Shown: positions 1-12,399 of the stretch, one piece after another
Layout: the number at the start of each line of letters is the position of its first letter
How positions within the stretch are numbered: the first letter of the stretch is position 1
The notes under the pieces: generated by a model
Databases searched by the model: none
Told to the model about the DNA's origin: nothing
Seen by the model: the letters and a program-made list of their open reading frames with translations, nothing else
Source: Ciona intestinalis
Lineage: Eukaryota > Chordata > Ascidiacea > Phlebobranchia > Cionidae
DNA length: 64,000 bases
Assembly (NCBI RefSeq): GCF_000224145.3
Contig: NC_020168.2
Coordinates: 3,879,480-3,943,479 of the forward strand
Direction: 5' to 3'
Position numbers and translations under genes: made by a program

Positions 1-510
1 GCTGATGCGGTTCGCATGCGGGGCGTGCTGTTATTGCTAGAAATGGTAGGCATTTGACAACGTTTTTTTTATCGAATTGGAATGGTGTAAGAACAAATAA
101 ACCTTAAAATATTATCGGTCCCTTACAATTGAGATGCATGTGCAAATTTTGATAAATCGCAAAGTTAATAAATAATTAGGCCTATATACATGCCTCGTAT
201 ATTAGCGATGCATAAATAGGTAGATACATGTGAAATTTTGGAGTATCAGCTACGGCTTGGGAAACAATACACGGATCACTATTTCCTTTTGGTAACATTA
301 GTTTATTAATGCGTAGAAAAGTTAATTCAAGCAGAAAAGGAACCTTTATGGTATTTGTTGTCAGGCGTGACGTCACGGGGATTCCCCAGTGTGCTGCTGT
401 CTCTGTTTTAGAAAAAATTAACTTATTTTAGGACTTCAGGTTAAAAATAACCTGATTAAGTATTACCCATTTAACCAATGCCTTTTTAGACAATACAATA
501 CCACAAAGCA
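1..510. other. No supported gene
   Basis: AT-rich DNA upstream of the PEX11G-like gene. No splice-bounded coding exon, RNA gene or repeat was recognised. The last part presumably holds the promoter and 5' leader of the downstream gene, but no core promoter motif stands out. Confidence 0.5.
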
Positions 511-2115
511 ATGGCAGGTTTAGGGACAGCTGTGAAATTGCTAGAGTCGTACCGTGGCCGAGATAAAATTATGAGAACTACAAGTTTTGCAGCTTTGTTT
601 GCAAGTGGGATGACAAGTAACCCTGAACTGGCGCAGCGGTTTGCAAAGATAACCATGGAATTAAGTGGTTGTAGAACTATTCTTCGACTTTTTGACGATC
701 TTTCAATGTTAGCTTTATCAATGCGATATGGCTGGGGAAAGAATGTAAGTTGCATGTTACAATATTGTTTTATATAATAAAATCTAGTCCCTTTAACTAG
801 TGCATGCCTGCTATGTCTACAATATTCACTATGTTCACTATGTCTGCTATGTCTGCTATATTCACTACATAGTGAACATAGCAAATATTGTGGACATAGT
901 GGATATGCACTAATTAAGGGGGCCGTAAAAACTTAATTATTTTTGCATTAAGTAATAACACAAAACTGCAGGAAAAAGATACCGTCCAACGTGTGTTTAA
1001 AATCATGAGTAATTTTGTGAACCAAATGTTCTTCCCTATTGAGCATGTGGCGTGGGCTGCAGAGAAAGGTCTCATTTCCATCTCAGCTGCTCCGTGGTGG
1101 TTAGCTAGTCTGTGTGCCTGGGTTTCATCTCTGCTTATTAACCTTGTCAGGTATTATCTGTTATGATACATTAAACCAAATTTGAGCTGTTGTCTGGGTC
1201 ATATGGAATTAGATTTTTCTCTAGTCGAGTGTGTCTGTTATTTAAAGGACGCTGCCAGTGAAAAATCTTCTCCCTACGTTATATTCTAACTCCTTTCCAC
1301 TAAGCCATATAAACACTACCCCTACAACAACTAGCAACTGACCCCCTTATTAATGACTCCTAACAACCAACCTCTAACACATTTCACTAGCTTAATCTGT
1401 AGCGTACCAGAGGATTCTTTGACAGTGTCCTTAGCTAGGACCAATAATCATTCTGCTAATGGCTTTATATGTCTCATGTTTTCTATTTAATGTCTCTATA
1501 CTGAATATGGACAACCGGATACTAACCACTTGGTTGTAGCAATTATTAATCGAAGTAGCTTTATCAAGCCCATACCTGGTGGCAATAATACCCACATCAC
1601 GCTTGATGATTACAAATCATTTAGCACTGCTTGATTTAGGAATTTGTAGTTTTTTTAGCAGGAGGATGCCTTCAATACAGTATAACTTAAATTTTTAATA
1701 CATTTCAGTTAGTAATAATACTTATTTTAACAGTATCATGTGGAGAGTGTTGAAGTTGATTAAAGCAAGATCCCAAGAAGGGTAATAAGAATAAACAGTT
1801 AAAACGGTTTATTTATTGTATAGCATGTATGATGTATTAGGTTACTGATCAAAAATTGATTGAAAAAACTGCCTAAAAATGTTTCTTTAAGTTATTTCGA
1901 AATTCGATTGCAGGTCCAATAGAATGGATCCAAAGTTATTCAAGACAAATTTGAAAACTGAGGCGCTCAATTTTTTTGAGAATGTTTCTAATTTGGGAAT
2001 GGCAGTGCATTGGTTGCCAGGGCAACAATTATGGTGTGGTAGACTCAATCCAGCCACTGTTGGTTTGCTGGGCATGACTTCTTCATTGATTGGACTTGCA
2101 AAAATGGCAGTTTAG
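511..2115 (+). CDS. PEX11G: PEX11G-like peroxisomal membrane protein 11 gamma
   Basis: Four exons with GT-AG introns and consistent phases: 511-744, 972-1150, 1734-1781 and 1914-2115, giving about 220 residues (human PEX11G is about 240). Family-typical blocks are visible: an N-terminal ESYRGRDKIMR, then SGCRTILRLFDDLSML, then PIEHVAWAAEKG with a following WW hydrophobic segment, and a C-terminal AVHWLPGQQLWCGRL followed by a glycine-rich hydrophobic segment. PEX11 family proteins sit in the peroxisomal membrane and take part in elongation and division of peroxisomes. The start is the ATG at 511, right where homology to the family begins. A fold-back repeat lies in intron 1. The gene converges with ANO10, with only 605 bp between the two stop codons. 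Confidence 0.9.
789..920. repeat. Fold-back (long inverted repeat) element in PEX11G intron 1
   Basis: Two arms of about 54 bp (789-843 and about 867-920) are near-perfect reverse complements and share blocks such as AGTGCAT, CACAATATT-like and CTATGTTCACTATGT. They are separated by a 23-nt loop made of the same CTATGTCTG-like units. The RNA would form a long hairpin. It looks like a miniature fold-back transposon, but no clear target duplication was seen. Confidence 0.75.
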
Positions 2116-2376
2116 TGGCTACTAATATATTGTTGTAGGGCAGCCTCACATGTCATAATTTGTAATTAATGAACAAAGTTAATGTAATTGTTTGTTCAAG
2201 GCATAGATATTATGATTTCTTGTATTACTTTTAAGTTTTGTCCATATAACTAATAGTGTAAGTAAAATAAGAATCAAGTTGCCTATCATGTTACCTTAGT
2301 ACCTTGCAATAATTAATCTTTGTAATCTATGCAGCTGTTTCAATCTTTTAATTGTAATTGTACATTTTGGCTTTAT

Positions 2377-2382
2377 AATAAA
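2377..2382 (+). terminator. Polyadenylation signal of PEX11G-like gene
   Basis: AATAAA 262 bp after the PEX11G stop, in AT-rich DNA between two converging genes. It is the first canonical hexamer found on the + strand after the stop. Confidence 0.5.
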
Positions 2383-2720
2383 CACTTTAAATCAACAATT
2401 GCAGTTTTAAGCGCAAATATATAAATATGACTAATACAACTATATATTGCTAGCTGGCCGACATATTACAAAATAATATTAACGTCTTTTTTCACTAAAC
2501 ATTGCATCGTCAAACGGGCAAGAATATCCTACATACTACAAAATGAAGCAGTATTTTGCTTTAACTGATGGAACAAAGTGCAACTTAAAACATACTCATA
2601 AACCAAAACTATCAAAAAAATAAAATCTCCGTATTTAACAAAACGCATGCATAAGGATTCTGAAACTTTAAACTTAAGAAGCAAAAACTTCTATTTGAAA
2701 AGGAACAGAGGAAAAACAAG

Positions 2721-5700
2721 TTAATCCGTAACCAAAAGTTCATGCTCTTCTTTGATAGTAGACGGTTTACTGATGGCCGCCAGAACTTCCAGGTTCTTTT
2801 GAACAATTTGTGCTGGAAGAAGCATTCTTGATCGCTGTGAAAAATAAGGTCACCATCACCAAGACTACACACATGCACCGTGCAGTTACATGCTTAAATA
2901 AAACTAAACAATCCATTCAAACAAACCATTTGCCCTAAAAAATAAGAACAATTGCAAAACGTCAACTTTGCTCAAAACTGAAACTAGGTAAAATAGAAAT
3001 TGCCACACAATATGAGAAACTAAAATAAGGTAAATCAAAACTGGGTGTCGGTGTTTTAGTTGATCATAAATCTCGGTTTGAGCCATCCTTGCACCCATGT
3101 ACCTGTCTCTTAAGAGCTTGCAGTGAGTAATGTTGCATCTTTCTTGTTTCAATTTTGACCCAGAGAGGCATGGCTGGTACTGTGTATGAAATTAACCAAC
3201 GTATGCCAAGAAGTAAATGCTGCAGATAAAAAAGTGACTGCAAATGTGGTTCTGGGTTAATCCAAGAATGGTATCTTAGTCATAGTAGGAACTGGATACT
3301 TTTTGAAAAAACTGGATACCTTTTCGGGAACGCTGTGGCTAACACTTTTGGGGAAATTATGTGTTTACGAAACAAGACTGTGTTTTTAAAATCAACATAA
3401 AATAAGCTTAAAGGGATGGCAATAGCCCATACCTCAAGCACAACAAATGCAGTGAATATACTTAATGTTGTAGCATCAGGAAAAATCTTGTAAATCCATT
3501 CAATAAACCTTGGTGTGTGGAAAACAAGTGCAAGGTTTGAAACCACAGCTAAGTATGATAAGGCTTGAAAGGCAACCTACAGAAGGGTATGTGTCAATCG
3601 TGCTACAATATGTATAAAATATAGTAACACATATATTTTCCAAAACACCAGAAGTGATTTCTTGCCCAAAAACTGCATTATTTAAAATTTTTTTGTTTAA
3701 ACTAAATTTACATTAAGAGTCACAAAATTTAATTTTTGTACAAGCCATTGTTATTAAAAAAAAGTTATTTTAAATTAAAAGTTGGTAATCCATGCCATAA
3801 TCGGCAAATACCTTCCATGTTCCAATTCCAGTTGTTTGGTAAACAAAGGGTCTTCTGTAAACATTGCAGATTTTGAAAGCATCCGATTTCATTTCAATTA
3901 TGTTGTTTATAAGAGCAAATATAGCAGCGGGAGGATAGACACAAGAGAACAACACCACATAACCAAACTGAAGCCATAACTCAAGGTAATCATCAAATGT
4001 TCCCTATGCAAATGAGAATACAAATTGAATGAATGTAATTCTATCCTCCTGTGGCAGGAAATCTACAGTGATTATAACATAGATGTTCTTTTTATACATC
4101 TTCTGCCAGCTTACCAGTTACCATGTATGTAACGGTGTGGATAATTTTTTTTATACATTGTATGGCTGGCAATTTAGATCTATTAGTTACCACCGGGTTG
4201 GAGCAATTGCCATTAAGTGTCTTACTCAAAGACACATGTGCCCACAATGGTAGCAGCACCGAGCCTTGAACCCATTACCTCTCGGTTAGAGACAGACACC
4301 AGCACCAGCTGTGCCATGACAGTAAGGCATGCTTTAATTCGGTTACTTTTGCTATTAGGCATAATGTAATAATCGTTTAGCGGCTCATCTGGTATAAAAA
4401 ACGTAGTGTATCTCCAACAAGTCTTGACTTGCTATCATATTTCTTTTGTGCAAATTCAGTTGTCCCTAACCACTAATGTCTCGTCCATATTTACAAACAC
4501 ACAGAAATAGAAACAAAAAGATACAAAATTTAAAGACCAAAATTTACACTGGCAACATTCACTCAATACCAACCTCATATGTATCTCTTTGTAGTTCAAG
4601 GCAAGTCTGGTCATGTCTGTTCAATTCAGCTTTATCTACTGCATCTGAAGTGGTTGGGCCAGTGTTGCCACGATTCAGTGTTGACCGATATACAGAAGAT
4701 CGATATTTGAATTGCCAATATGGGAGTAGTGACTCTATTGCTTGTGATACGATCATATGAACCAAGAATAAATTACGAAGAGTCTAAAAGTGGTTACTAA
4801 ATATTTAATCATGTTATGACAACTCTGTTTTACTTTATGTGTAAGTGTGTGAGAGCATAAGAGATAAGACAGCAACAAAAATTACACGTTGTCGCCGTAA
4901 CACATAAAACATTAATAGGAGTGATCAAATGTCAGCACATCATTGTAAATAATCACCCACAAAGTAACATACATGGTAACTCGTACGCTGGCACAAGGTG
5001 TATGAATACCCGGGTGATAACGACTGTCATTTTCCGGCCACGCGAGGATAAAGTAAGTTTCATTCATTCATTCATTCAAATAAAAATGTTCACACAACAG
5101 GCTAATTGCTGCTTTACTTAACAGAAAGATAGCTAATGTTATCTATTACTAACTGTGCCAGCCAAACTATATATTTAATCCAATACACCTAAAATAGAAT
5201 AGCTAGATATATTATACCTGTCTTAGCATTGGCATATCATCGTAAATAAACGCAATGTAGAACAAAGCGAGAAAGTTGTTGGAGAAATCAAACTGTGGAT
5301 AAATCATAAATGTATGGCACAAATTTATATCATTATTTTAAAGTTACCAAATTATATAAAACAAATTTTGAAAGTTGGGTTACAATTACAATCCTGGCTG
5401 AAGCTCTAAGAACAGAGTTTTCCGAATACAAGTTAACAGATACAACAAAACAAATCTATTTGTGGCAATTTGGGTTTAAAGTTTAACTACTCAAATTTTG
5501 TTCTGATAAATAATATATTTAGATATTGTTATTTCTGCTAGTTACCAAGAAAAATATAAAACAATATTTTTGGTCGTTCCGGTATTAATATAAGAGTAAA
5601 TGCCAGAGGAGCCCGAAAAAGTATATTTTAATACATACAAACTATTTACTAATATTAGCAGTTAGCATATTATACTAGGTATTATTAGTTAGTATATTAT

Positions 5701-8700
5701 GCTATTAACACACTCTACATACCACCAGTATCTTGGTAATCAGATGATTTTGATAAGTTGACTCAAGTCGATGGTTTTCTGTTAAAATAATCAAGTTAAT
5801 TGAAAAATCATCTGGCTGGTGAAACTTTTTTTATTTTAATTTTTTTAAAGTTCATTATAAACACAGAGTTTTTTGAAATAGGTATTTTGTTTGGTATATC
5901 TTAACCAGTGCTGTGGTACAGTACAGCCAATAAGCCATATACAAATTAATTGACCCCCCAAAAAACAATATTAGTTTTACCAACAACATTACATATGCCG
6001 CAACTTGCAAGCAGGTATATGAAGCAGAAAAACTGTGCTATAACAGTCGTCTTTACCCCACCACACAAGGATAAATTAGTTACATTCATTCATTTATTCA
6101 CAAACCTCAGAAAAACTTAATCCTATCTCACAAAACTATACTAAAGTGTAAGCTCTCACCTTGGTCAGTCAGAAATTCAGCTAATTTTCTATACAGTGAG
6201 TTTCCCATCAAAACAAGAATAGAATAAACGATACTTGGTGCGTTCTTTATAAGTGAGCTGATGATGCCAGGTTCATGACGATACATACTTGTTAAGTATA
6301 TCTCCCAACTGGAAGAAGTGAATATTTATTGACAAGTTAGAATAAATTGTATAATTTATTTCATTTAAACATTTTAGTTGTTTTTTTAAAAAAATGGTGT
6401 CGAACAGAAAATGCAAGCACGAAAAACAGCGGTTACTCAGTCAGTATTTATATGTTATATATTGAAAATAATTGTATATATTGATAAAAATCATATATAT
6501 AAATCCAAAAAAATATAAAATATTATAAACTTTTCATCCTATATATATATGTGTGTATGAGCTTATACTTAAATTTGTCATATGTAGGCAAGTACAGTAA
6601 TGAAAACCAAAACAAGTTGGATTAACCATTTTTAATGTGGGGTATACATTAAATTATTAAGCTACTAATAATTTTGTTTGTGTAGTATATATATACTAAG
6701 CTACCAATATAAGCTACAAACCTGAAATAATAAAACATCAAGCAAACTGCAAGTGCCACACAAAGCAACACTACTGGACATGTAATGAGATAAACACGAA
6801 TGTTTCGTTTCCATGAAGGATAGGTCGGTTCTTGCCTCTGCGTTACCTCATTTAAACCCAAAGGACCACGGTACCCTGTCCTGGGCTCCTCCCAAACCTG
6901 AAGTAACATCAGATTTCTATGTAATTTATGGCAAGTCATTAGAAATGTAGAATATACTCAATTTACGCATACAGTAGTATTGCTACTATAGGATAAAAAG
7001 GTTTATGATATTTTATATTTTTTTGGATTTATTTTGATTTTTTGTTATGCTGCTGTACTATAATTGCTATTGTATATACTATATAAGAATATACTTAATT
7101 TACGTATAAAAAATAAAAAAGTATTGCTACTATAGGATAAAAAGGTTTATGATGTTTGATATTTTTTTGATTTAATATGAGTTTTGGATATGCTGCTGCT
7201 TGTAATTGCTATTGTATTTACAGATGATTTCTAAGACCACAGCTAAATGACTAAGAAATCAGTAATAACAGACTTCCTGCATTTTGTTTTGAGATGATTA
7301 ACGTAATTAATAATTGAATGACTCAACGCCGCTGCTTTGGTAAACAAAATTAGCTTCATAAAGCACAGAGAATATATTAGGTAAACATTAAACACCTGAA
7401 ATTAGTCACCGATTTTTCATGAATGTATATTATAAAAAATGTTGACAAAAACAATAAACTTATATTTAAAGTAGAAAGTGTGCCTACCATTTTGCATTCA
7501 ATATTAATTACTTAGTTAATGTTAAAAAAATGTTAAAATTGTACCAATATTTTAATTTGCCATATTAACTTTGTTTTTACAGTATTATCATTATTTATAT
7601 AATTAACATGTATTTACTTTAGGAAAATTAATACACAAAAGTGATTCTATATGGCCCTGGAGGTAAATTCTAAAGTGCGGAATTGCAGGGGACTTTAGAT
7701 ATAGCCTAAAATAGGCCCATTACCACAAAGAAAAAATCTTAGTTACCTTTGCACCTAGCGTTCCCCATTTATAAGAATACTCAGTTGACTTTCTTTTCCA
7801 CATCTCTAAAAACGCTGCGGCCCACAAGACATGAATCACTGACAGAACCCAGTTGTCATCCACCCTGCCTCCGATGTCACTACGGAGCCCCAACCCCCAG
7901 TGTAAAAGCCCCAACACCACTAAGGGTACAAGGGCAAGGGTGTAGAAATTAAGAAAGGCAAAGTAGATGCTGATGGAGTCACCAAAGTAGCTACGAACAT
8001 GGTCTGATAATAATATATATATATATTTACATTTAAAAACTGTTGGTTTAAAAGTTTAAATGAAAAATAGGTATTGCTAAAAAATTACTTTCCAATGTAA
8101 AAGATAAAATATACGAAAGTATAATTTAAAAAAGAAGAAGCACAAAACTTTTTGCAAGATGTAAACTAAACCTGTTGTGCGACAAGTCTGAACTTCTCAA
8201 AACGAATAACAGTAAAACTACCCTATATTTAATATCACAATCTAATTTAACTACGGACTATTAAGCAGTGTCCTGTTTCACACAATAGCCACAGGCTATC
8301 ACAGTTCCAACACTGAAGTTCAATTTTTTAAAACAACAGGATTTCACTACATGTATAGTAGGGTAGGGGAAGATGAGACACATTTAAAACATAATATTAA
8401 AATATCCTGATCGTGTTTTAAACAATTAACAACAGTCTATTGAAGTCGTGAGAATATGGTTTTATAACTCTTTGAATTTTCTTTGTTTACTACCAAATGG
8501 GACAAGAAAATAGAATGAAAAGGTGTCCCATATTTCCCCACACTATATAAAAGGAATCGCATATTAAACTAAAAACTTACCCAGAGGTTGCTGCAAATTT
8601 AAATCAAGTGTTTTATACCACAACCATCGCAACTTATGCAGAGTAGGTCTGTCATGTAATGGGAAGTTATCCGTTACCAAATGGTTGCTGACCATACGAC

Positions 8701-10703
8701 GAACTAAAACAATGAGAATAAAAGTTTAGGCTGTGAATCTGTGATATATTTAGGGATGCACATTACAGAATAATTATGTATTCTAGGATATCCTAGAATA
8801 CTTTATTTCGAATCTAGAATTCCGAATCTTTTTATGTTTATAGGAAAAAATAATTTCACCCACATAAGTCAGTTAATTGAGTCTTTATTAGTAGCCTTGT
8901 TGGATCATGAGCTGTAAAATGACCAAAAATTGTACTATTGGGGAGTTTTTGCGTCACAAAACGTATAGCAGGCTATGAAAAGACGTTGCGAAACGTTTAC
9001 TCTCGAAAGTCCCACCAACACAATTTTTTTTTTTTCAAAATTAATAAGTTTCAAAAATTGTTATTATAGTATATGAGATGACATATGATGACGTCATTAA
9101 ACAGAATACCGAATCCCGTAATTAGATTCGAATACAAAAGGATTCGAATCTCACGGATTCAAAATTCTGTAATGTGCATCCCTAGATATATTATGTAAAT
9201 TTGGCCATTTTCCAGTGCTTATACTGTTGGATTGTTCTTGTTGCATTATAACCGAATACAGAAAGTGCTAGTAAATATATAAGTATATATATTATATATA
9301 TATATAATTTATTCAACAAATAAAAATATTTCACGAAGAAGGTAAGAACTAGTATCTAATCTTTTGTTTAAATACATAATCAGTTTGTTGTAAAAAATTA
9401 AATGAATTAGGTATGCTAAGTGAGATCTTATTATTTTAGTTTACAGATATAATTAAAAAAAAACACATTATATATTATAGATAATTTTAATTAAAAAAAA
9501 ACTCCAATTAAAAAAACACAAGAAAAGTATAACATAAAGTTGGTTCTGCTTACATAGGCTATAGATTTAAAAAAAAATCCAATTAAAAAAACACAAGAAA
9601 AGGATAACTTAAATTTGGTTTGGCTTACATATAGATTTTCCCGGATATAGTTTAATATTTTCATACGAAGGAATATGTTTCTCGTCTATAGCTCTTAGTC
9701 CATCAAGTTCAACTTTAACAATTTGATGTTGTTCACTCTCGGAGAGGAAGTCATCATCTAAAAAGAAACAATTTAAACTTCCTATAAGGATGCGCAACAG
9801 CAGACTGTAGTCTCATTATTACGCAGCATAACACAGGAAATTAGGATTATTACTCTCTAGTATTTGTGTACTAGTTGTGGCGTTAAGCTCCTATATTGGT
9901 GTCTTGTGTTCATAATAACATACTTTTTTAATGGTTTTTGTGTCCATCTGTCCACTTTTCTAATTACATAAGACAAATATTTTTGTATTTTGTATTTTTT
10001 GTAACAAGGTGTATATTAGAACTTTTTATAGCAATTTCATATATAACATGTTGTTCTACCACTGTTTTTGCTTTTTTTGCTTTTATTGAAACTAAATATT
10101 CAAACTAAAGTTATAGCCCAGGCCTATACACTAATTTATATATATATATTTACTATTTTTTATACTCACCTTTTTGATGCTTAAAATTAGCACGGTCAGT
10201 GAAGCAAAACTCCCTCAGGGTTCCATCTTTATATTCTTTCTTCAATCCAATTGCTTCTGCACCATGTAATAGTCGGTACTTAGATGCACTGTGAATAATA
10301 ACATTTATGTATGATAATAAAGAATAAATTAGTTAAAGGACAGATGAGAATGAAATTAACAGCAAAGCAACTGTCGATATAAAATGCTATGAATTAAAAA
10401 ATTAATTAAAAAGCGTGCAGGCCATAAAAACTCGCATGGTGTTGCAATCGGAACATATTAGGATGTATAAGAATAAGCAAGTTAAATATACACTTTTTAT
10501 ATTGCAATAAAAACCAAGCACCTTATGTATAAAACTTTGGCTCCATTTAATTCAGTTACGTCAACGTCCAACTGGCACCCGTTGTCCACTTTATTATCTT
10601 GAATTCTCTTGACGAGCCATAACACAGCTTCATTTGCTATTTTAGGCCTTAGCCTTACAACAACACAAGGTTGTCTGGTGTATTCTGTGGTCTCAGGTTC
10701 CAT
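2721..10703 (-). CDS. ANO10: Anoctamin-10-like (TMEM16K) membrane protein
   Basis: Fourteen exons on the minus strand, all phases consistent, 686 residues (human ANO10 is 660): 10522-10703, 10170-10288, 9629-9757, 8581-8703, 7747-8003, 6722-6897, 6160-6308, 5723-5778, 5218-5292, 4574-4783, 3812-4003, 3433-3576, 3103-3237, 2721-2834. Diagnostic blocks in order: [158 protein letters not shown] and [16 protein letters not shown]. Anoctamins are multi-pass membrane proteins; ANO10 is an endoplasmic-reticulum lipid scramblase. The ATG at 10703 opens a short cytosolic N-terminal domain. The caspase copy 1 starts 576 bp away in the opposite direction, so a shared bidirectional promoter is possible. 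Introns carry SINEs, an hAT-like MITE and a duplicated AT-rich block. Confidence 0.94.
4090..4335 (-). mobile_element. tRNA-derived SINE, minus orientation
   Basis: Reverse-complement copy of the window's commonest SINE. The tRNA-like head lies near 4255-4330, with B-box-like GGGTTCAAGGCTCGG (read on the minus strand), followed by the body ending in AGTTACATAC-type sequence. It sits in an ANO10 intron. Confidence 0.65.
4940..5085 (+). mobile_element. SINE 3' half
   Basis: Carries the SINE body (CACCCACAAAGTAACATAC, GCTGGCACAAGGTGTATG, ATAACGACTGTC) and the tail GGATAAAGTAAGTTTCATTC followed by repeated ATTC units. Located in an ANO10 intron. Confidence 0.7.
5980..6100 (+). mobile_element. 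SINE 3' fragment
   Basis: Diverged copy of the same SINE 3' end: ATTACATATG, CTTGCAAGCAGG, ATAACAGTCGTC, and a GGATAAATTAGTTACATTC tail with ATTC repeats. Located in an ANO10 intron. Confidence 0.6.
6945..7222. repeat. Tandem duplication of about 135 bp in an ANO10 intron
   Basis: The block starting GAATATACTCAATTTACG near 6950 is repeated from about 7086 as GAATATACTTAATTTACG. Both copies continue through ATTGCTACTATAGGATAAAA, GGTTTATGAT, ATGCTGCTG and AATTGCTATTGTAT. Two diverged direct copies; no transposon features. Confidence 0.75.
8353..8548 (+). mobile_element. 195-bp MITE (family M1)
   Basis: Begins TATAGTAGGGTAGGGGAAGA and ends near CCCCACACTATATA. The ends form an imperfect terminal inverted repeat of about 28 bp. 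The interior has the family blocks ATATCCTGATCGTGTTTTAA, ACAATTAACAA and TTTACTACCAAATGGGAC. It is the only copy of this family in ANO10. Confidence 0.8.
8751..9184. mobile_element. hAT-like MITE with intact 8-bp target duplication
   Basis: A 434-bp element whose ends are inverted repeats starting TAGGGATGCACATTACAGAA; the first 21 bases match perfectly between ends. It is flanked on both sides by the 8-bp duplication GATATATT (8743-8750 and 9185-9192). Subterminal GATTCGAAT-type repeats occur inside. No transposase remnant was seen, so it is non-autonomous. An 8-bp duplication and a TAGGGATGCAC-like end suit the hAT superfamily. Confidence 0.88.
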
Positions 10704-10917
10704 TGCTCGTAAAGGGTAAACATTCCAAGCAAGGCGTTTATAAAGTTCACGGCACTACAACATCACCAAGCGAATTCACACGTCAATGTAAATGAGGAGA
10801 ATAATACAGCGGTATGATGGAATGCTCTCTCGGATAGGAGAGAAACCATTTAAAAGAAAAAGGTTTTACCTTTTTTTCTTGATCATCGGTAAACTTTGCA
10901 GTAAAGATGCAGTGATG

Positions 10918-12349
10918 GTATTGAAAAACTACCATTTTAAATAAATTGCATGAACTTTAAGATATATTTAATATGTGTTTGCTTAAGATGTCCCAATTTT
11001 CCTTTTTTTTCCGCGAGAAATTGGCAAAATTTATAACTATATCATATTTTATGGTCACGTGATAAAANACAACCTAATCGGGGATCCACCAGAAATAAAT
11101 CCCCTTGATTTTTGGCATCGTCCGTTGTTTCCAATGTATTTTGTAGTTCCCTATCCAGTTAATATCTCACTTTTAAAAGTAGCTGTTTTTTTATAACTGG
11201 TTTTATTTATTCCTTTAGAGAATTATAAATAGTTGAAATTAAGGTGTATAACTGTTACAAATTATCGTTCAGTTAAAACATGGGCGATGAAATTGAACCG
11301 TCCTTTTTGAAGTTACTTAAAAACTTAAAGGCGAAACCTGGCACAGCAGAAAAGTTATGGAAAGGTTAGATTTAAAACTAGTTTATATAAGTTAGATTAA
11401 TAGAAACGTGGCCACTCGGGAATAAAGTAAGTTACATTCATTCATTCAATACAGGTGGAATAACATCTGCTGCTGATTTATCATCATATGACACTGCAGA
11501 TGTGAAAGCAATTGTTAATGATCCTGTCTTGATTAAGACATTTCTACCAGTACTACAGCAGGTAAACTGCAACAAAATTGTTCACACTATGCGGTATATC
11601 TAAAATATGGACCTACTTTAAAATTATATACCAGTGCCTGGCCTATAAATTTTGTACTCTTGTTTCATTTAAGATAATTACTATCCAGTCTGTAAAGTAT
11701 GGCAGGTACCAAGTGATTATGTTTAGAAACTTTTGGTTTTCCATGCCATATTTTCCCCCACGCATGCCAATTAATTAGGCAATAAACTAAAACCGTATTA
11801 AATTAAAGTAGTTTTGCCTATTGTGACTTAGAAATGTATGTGCATTGCATAGGATTTTTATTAATAGCACACAGGCATACAAAAAAAATAAGAGAGATCT
11901 TGTCAGAAACTGCCATATTTTGCAGACTAGATTACTATAACAAAGTGGTTTCCAGTAAAGATAAAATGTTCTGTATTACTTTTTACTCTATTCATAAAAA
12001 TATTTTTTTTAATCGCTTTACTTTTTGTTAGTGAATGTTAATATTTTTTAGTATGCCTTCCAAATATCAATGGATAAAAATCCCAATGAAAAGGCAATGC
12101 AGTTGCTTCAAAGTCACAACAATACCACTCCACAACAAGGGTCTGGTCTTCAAAGTGATGCTACTGGTTTCAGTCCAGGAAGCAATGATGCAACAAGGTA
12201 ATAATCAATTTTTTTTTTGCCCTAAAAAATATAAGACGCACAATAGTTAGGTTAGAGTGTCTGCGTTCAGCTTAGAAGTTATGAGTTCGTTGCTCAACAC
12301 AATTTCTATGGTCAGCAACCAGCGTGTGTGTCTTACGTAACTGTAGTTG
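10918..12349. repeat. Tandem duplication, copy 1 (5' part of caspase gene)
   Basis: Nearly identical to 13085-15023 once the 0.5-kb TIR insertion in the second copy is removed. It begins near GAAAAACTACC and runs through upstream DNA and the first three exons of the caspase gene. It stops exactly at the 50-base N gap, at the point CTGTAGTTG where copy 2 carries on. It may be a true tandem duplication or two haplotypes assembled side by side. Confidence 0.9.
11280..12197 (+). pseudogene. Caspase gene, duplicated 5' fragment (exons 1-3 only)
   Basis: Three exons, 11280-11364, 11455-11561 and 12052-12197, encode the same N-terminal region as the complete caspase downstream (MGDEIEPSFLKLLKNL, then SAADLSSYDTADVKAIVND, then KAMQLLQSHNNTTPQQ). 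All splice sites are intact. One codon differs in exon 3: MDKNPNE here, MDGNPNE in copy 2. No caspase catalytic exons follow before the N gap, and beyond the gap lies unrelated sequence. It is therefore either a truncated duplicate or the other allele of the same gene. Its upstream region faces ANO10 head-to-head. Confidence 0.75.
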
Positions 12350-12399
12350 NNNNNNNNNNNNNNNNNNNNNNNNNNNNNNNNNNNNNNNNNNNNNNNNNN
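12350..12399. other. Assembly gap of 50 N
   Basis: Exactly 50 unknown bases, the usual way of marking a contig join of unknown length. It lies at the abrupt end of duplication copy 1. Confidence 0.99.

Noticed and set aside
4255-4330. tRNA-like head of the SINE on the minus strand as a working tRNA gene
   Set aside because: The B-box is GGTTCAAGG rather than GGTTCGA, arms do not fold well, and it is followed by the SINE body, so it is a SINE promoter.
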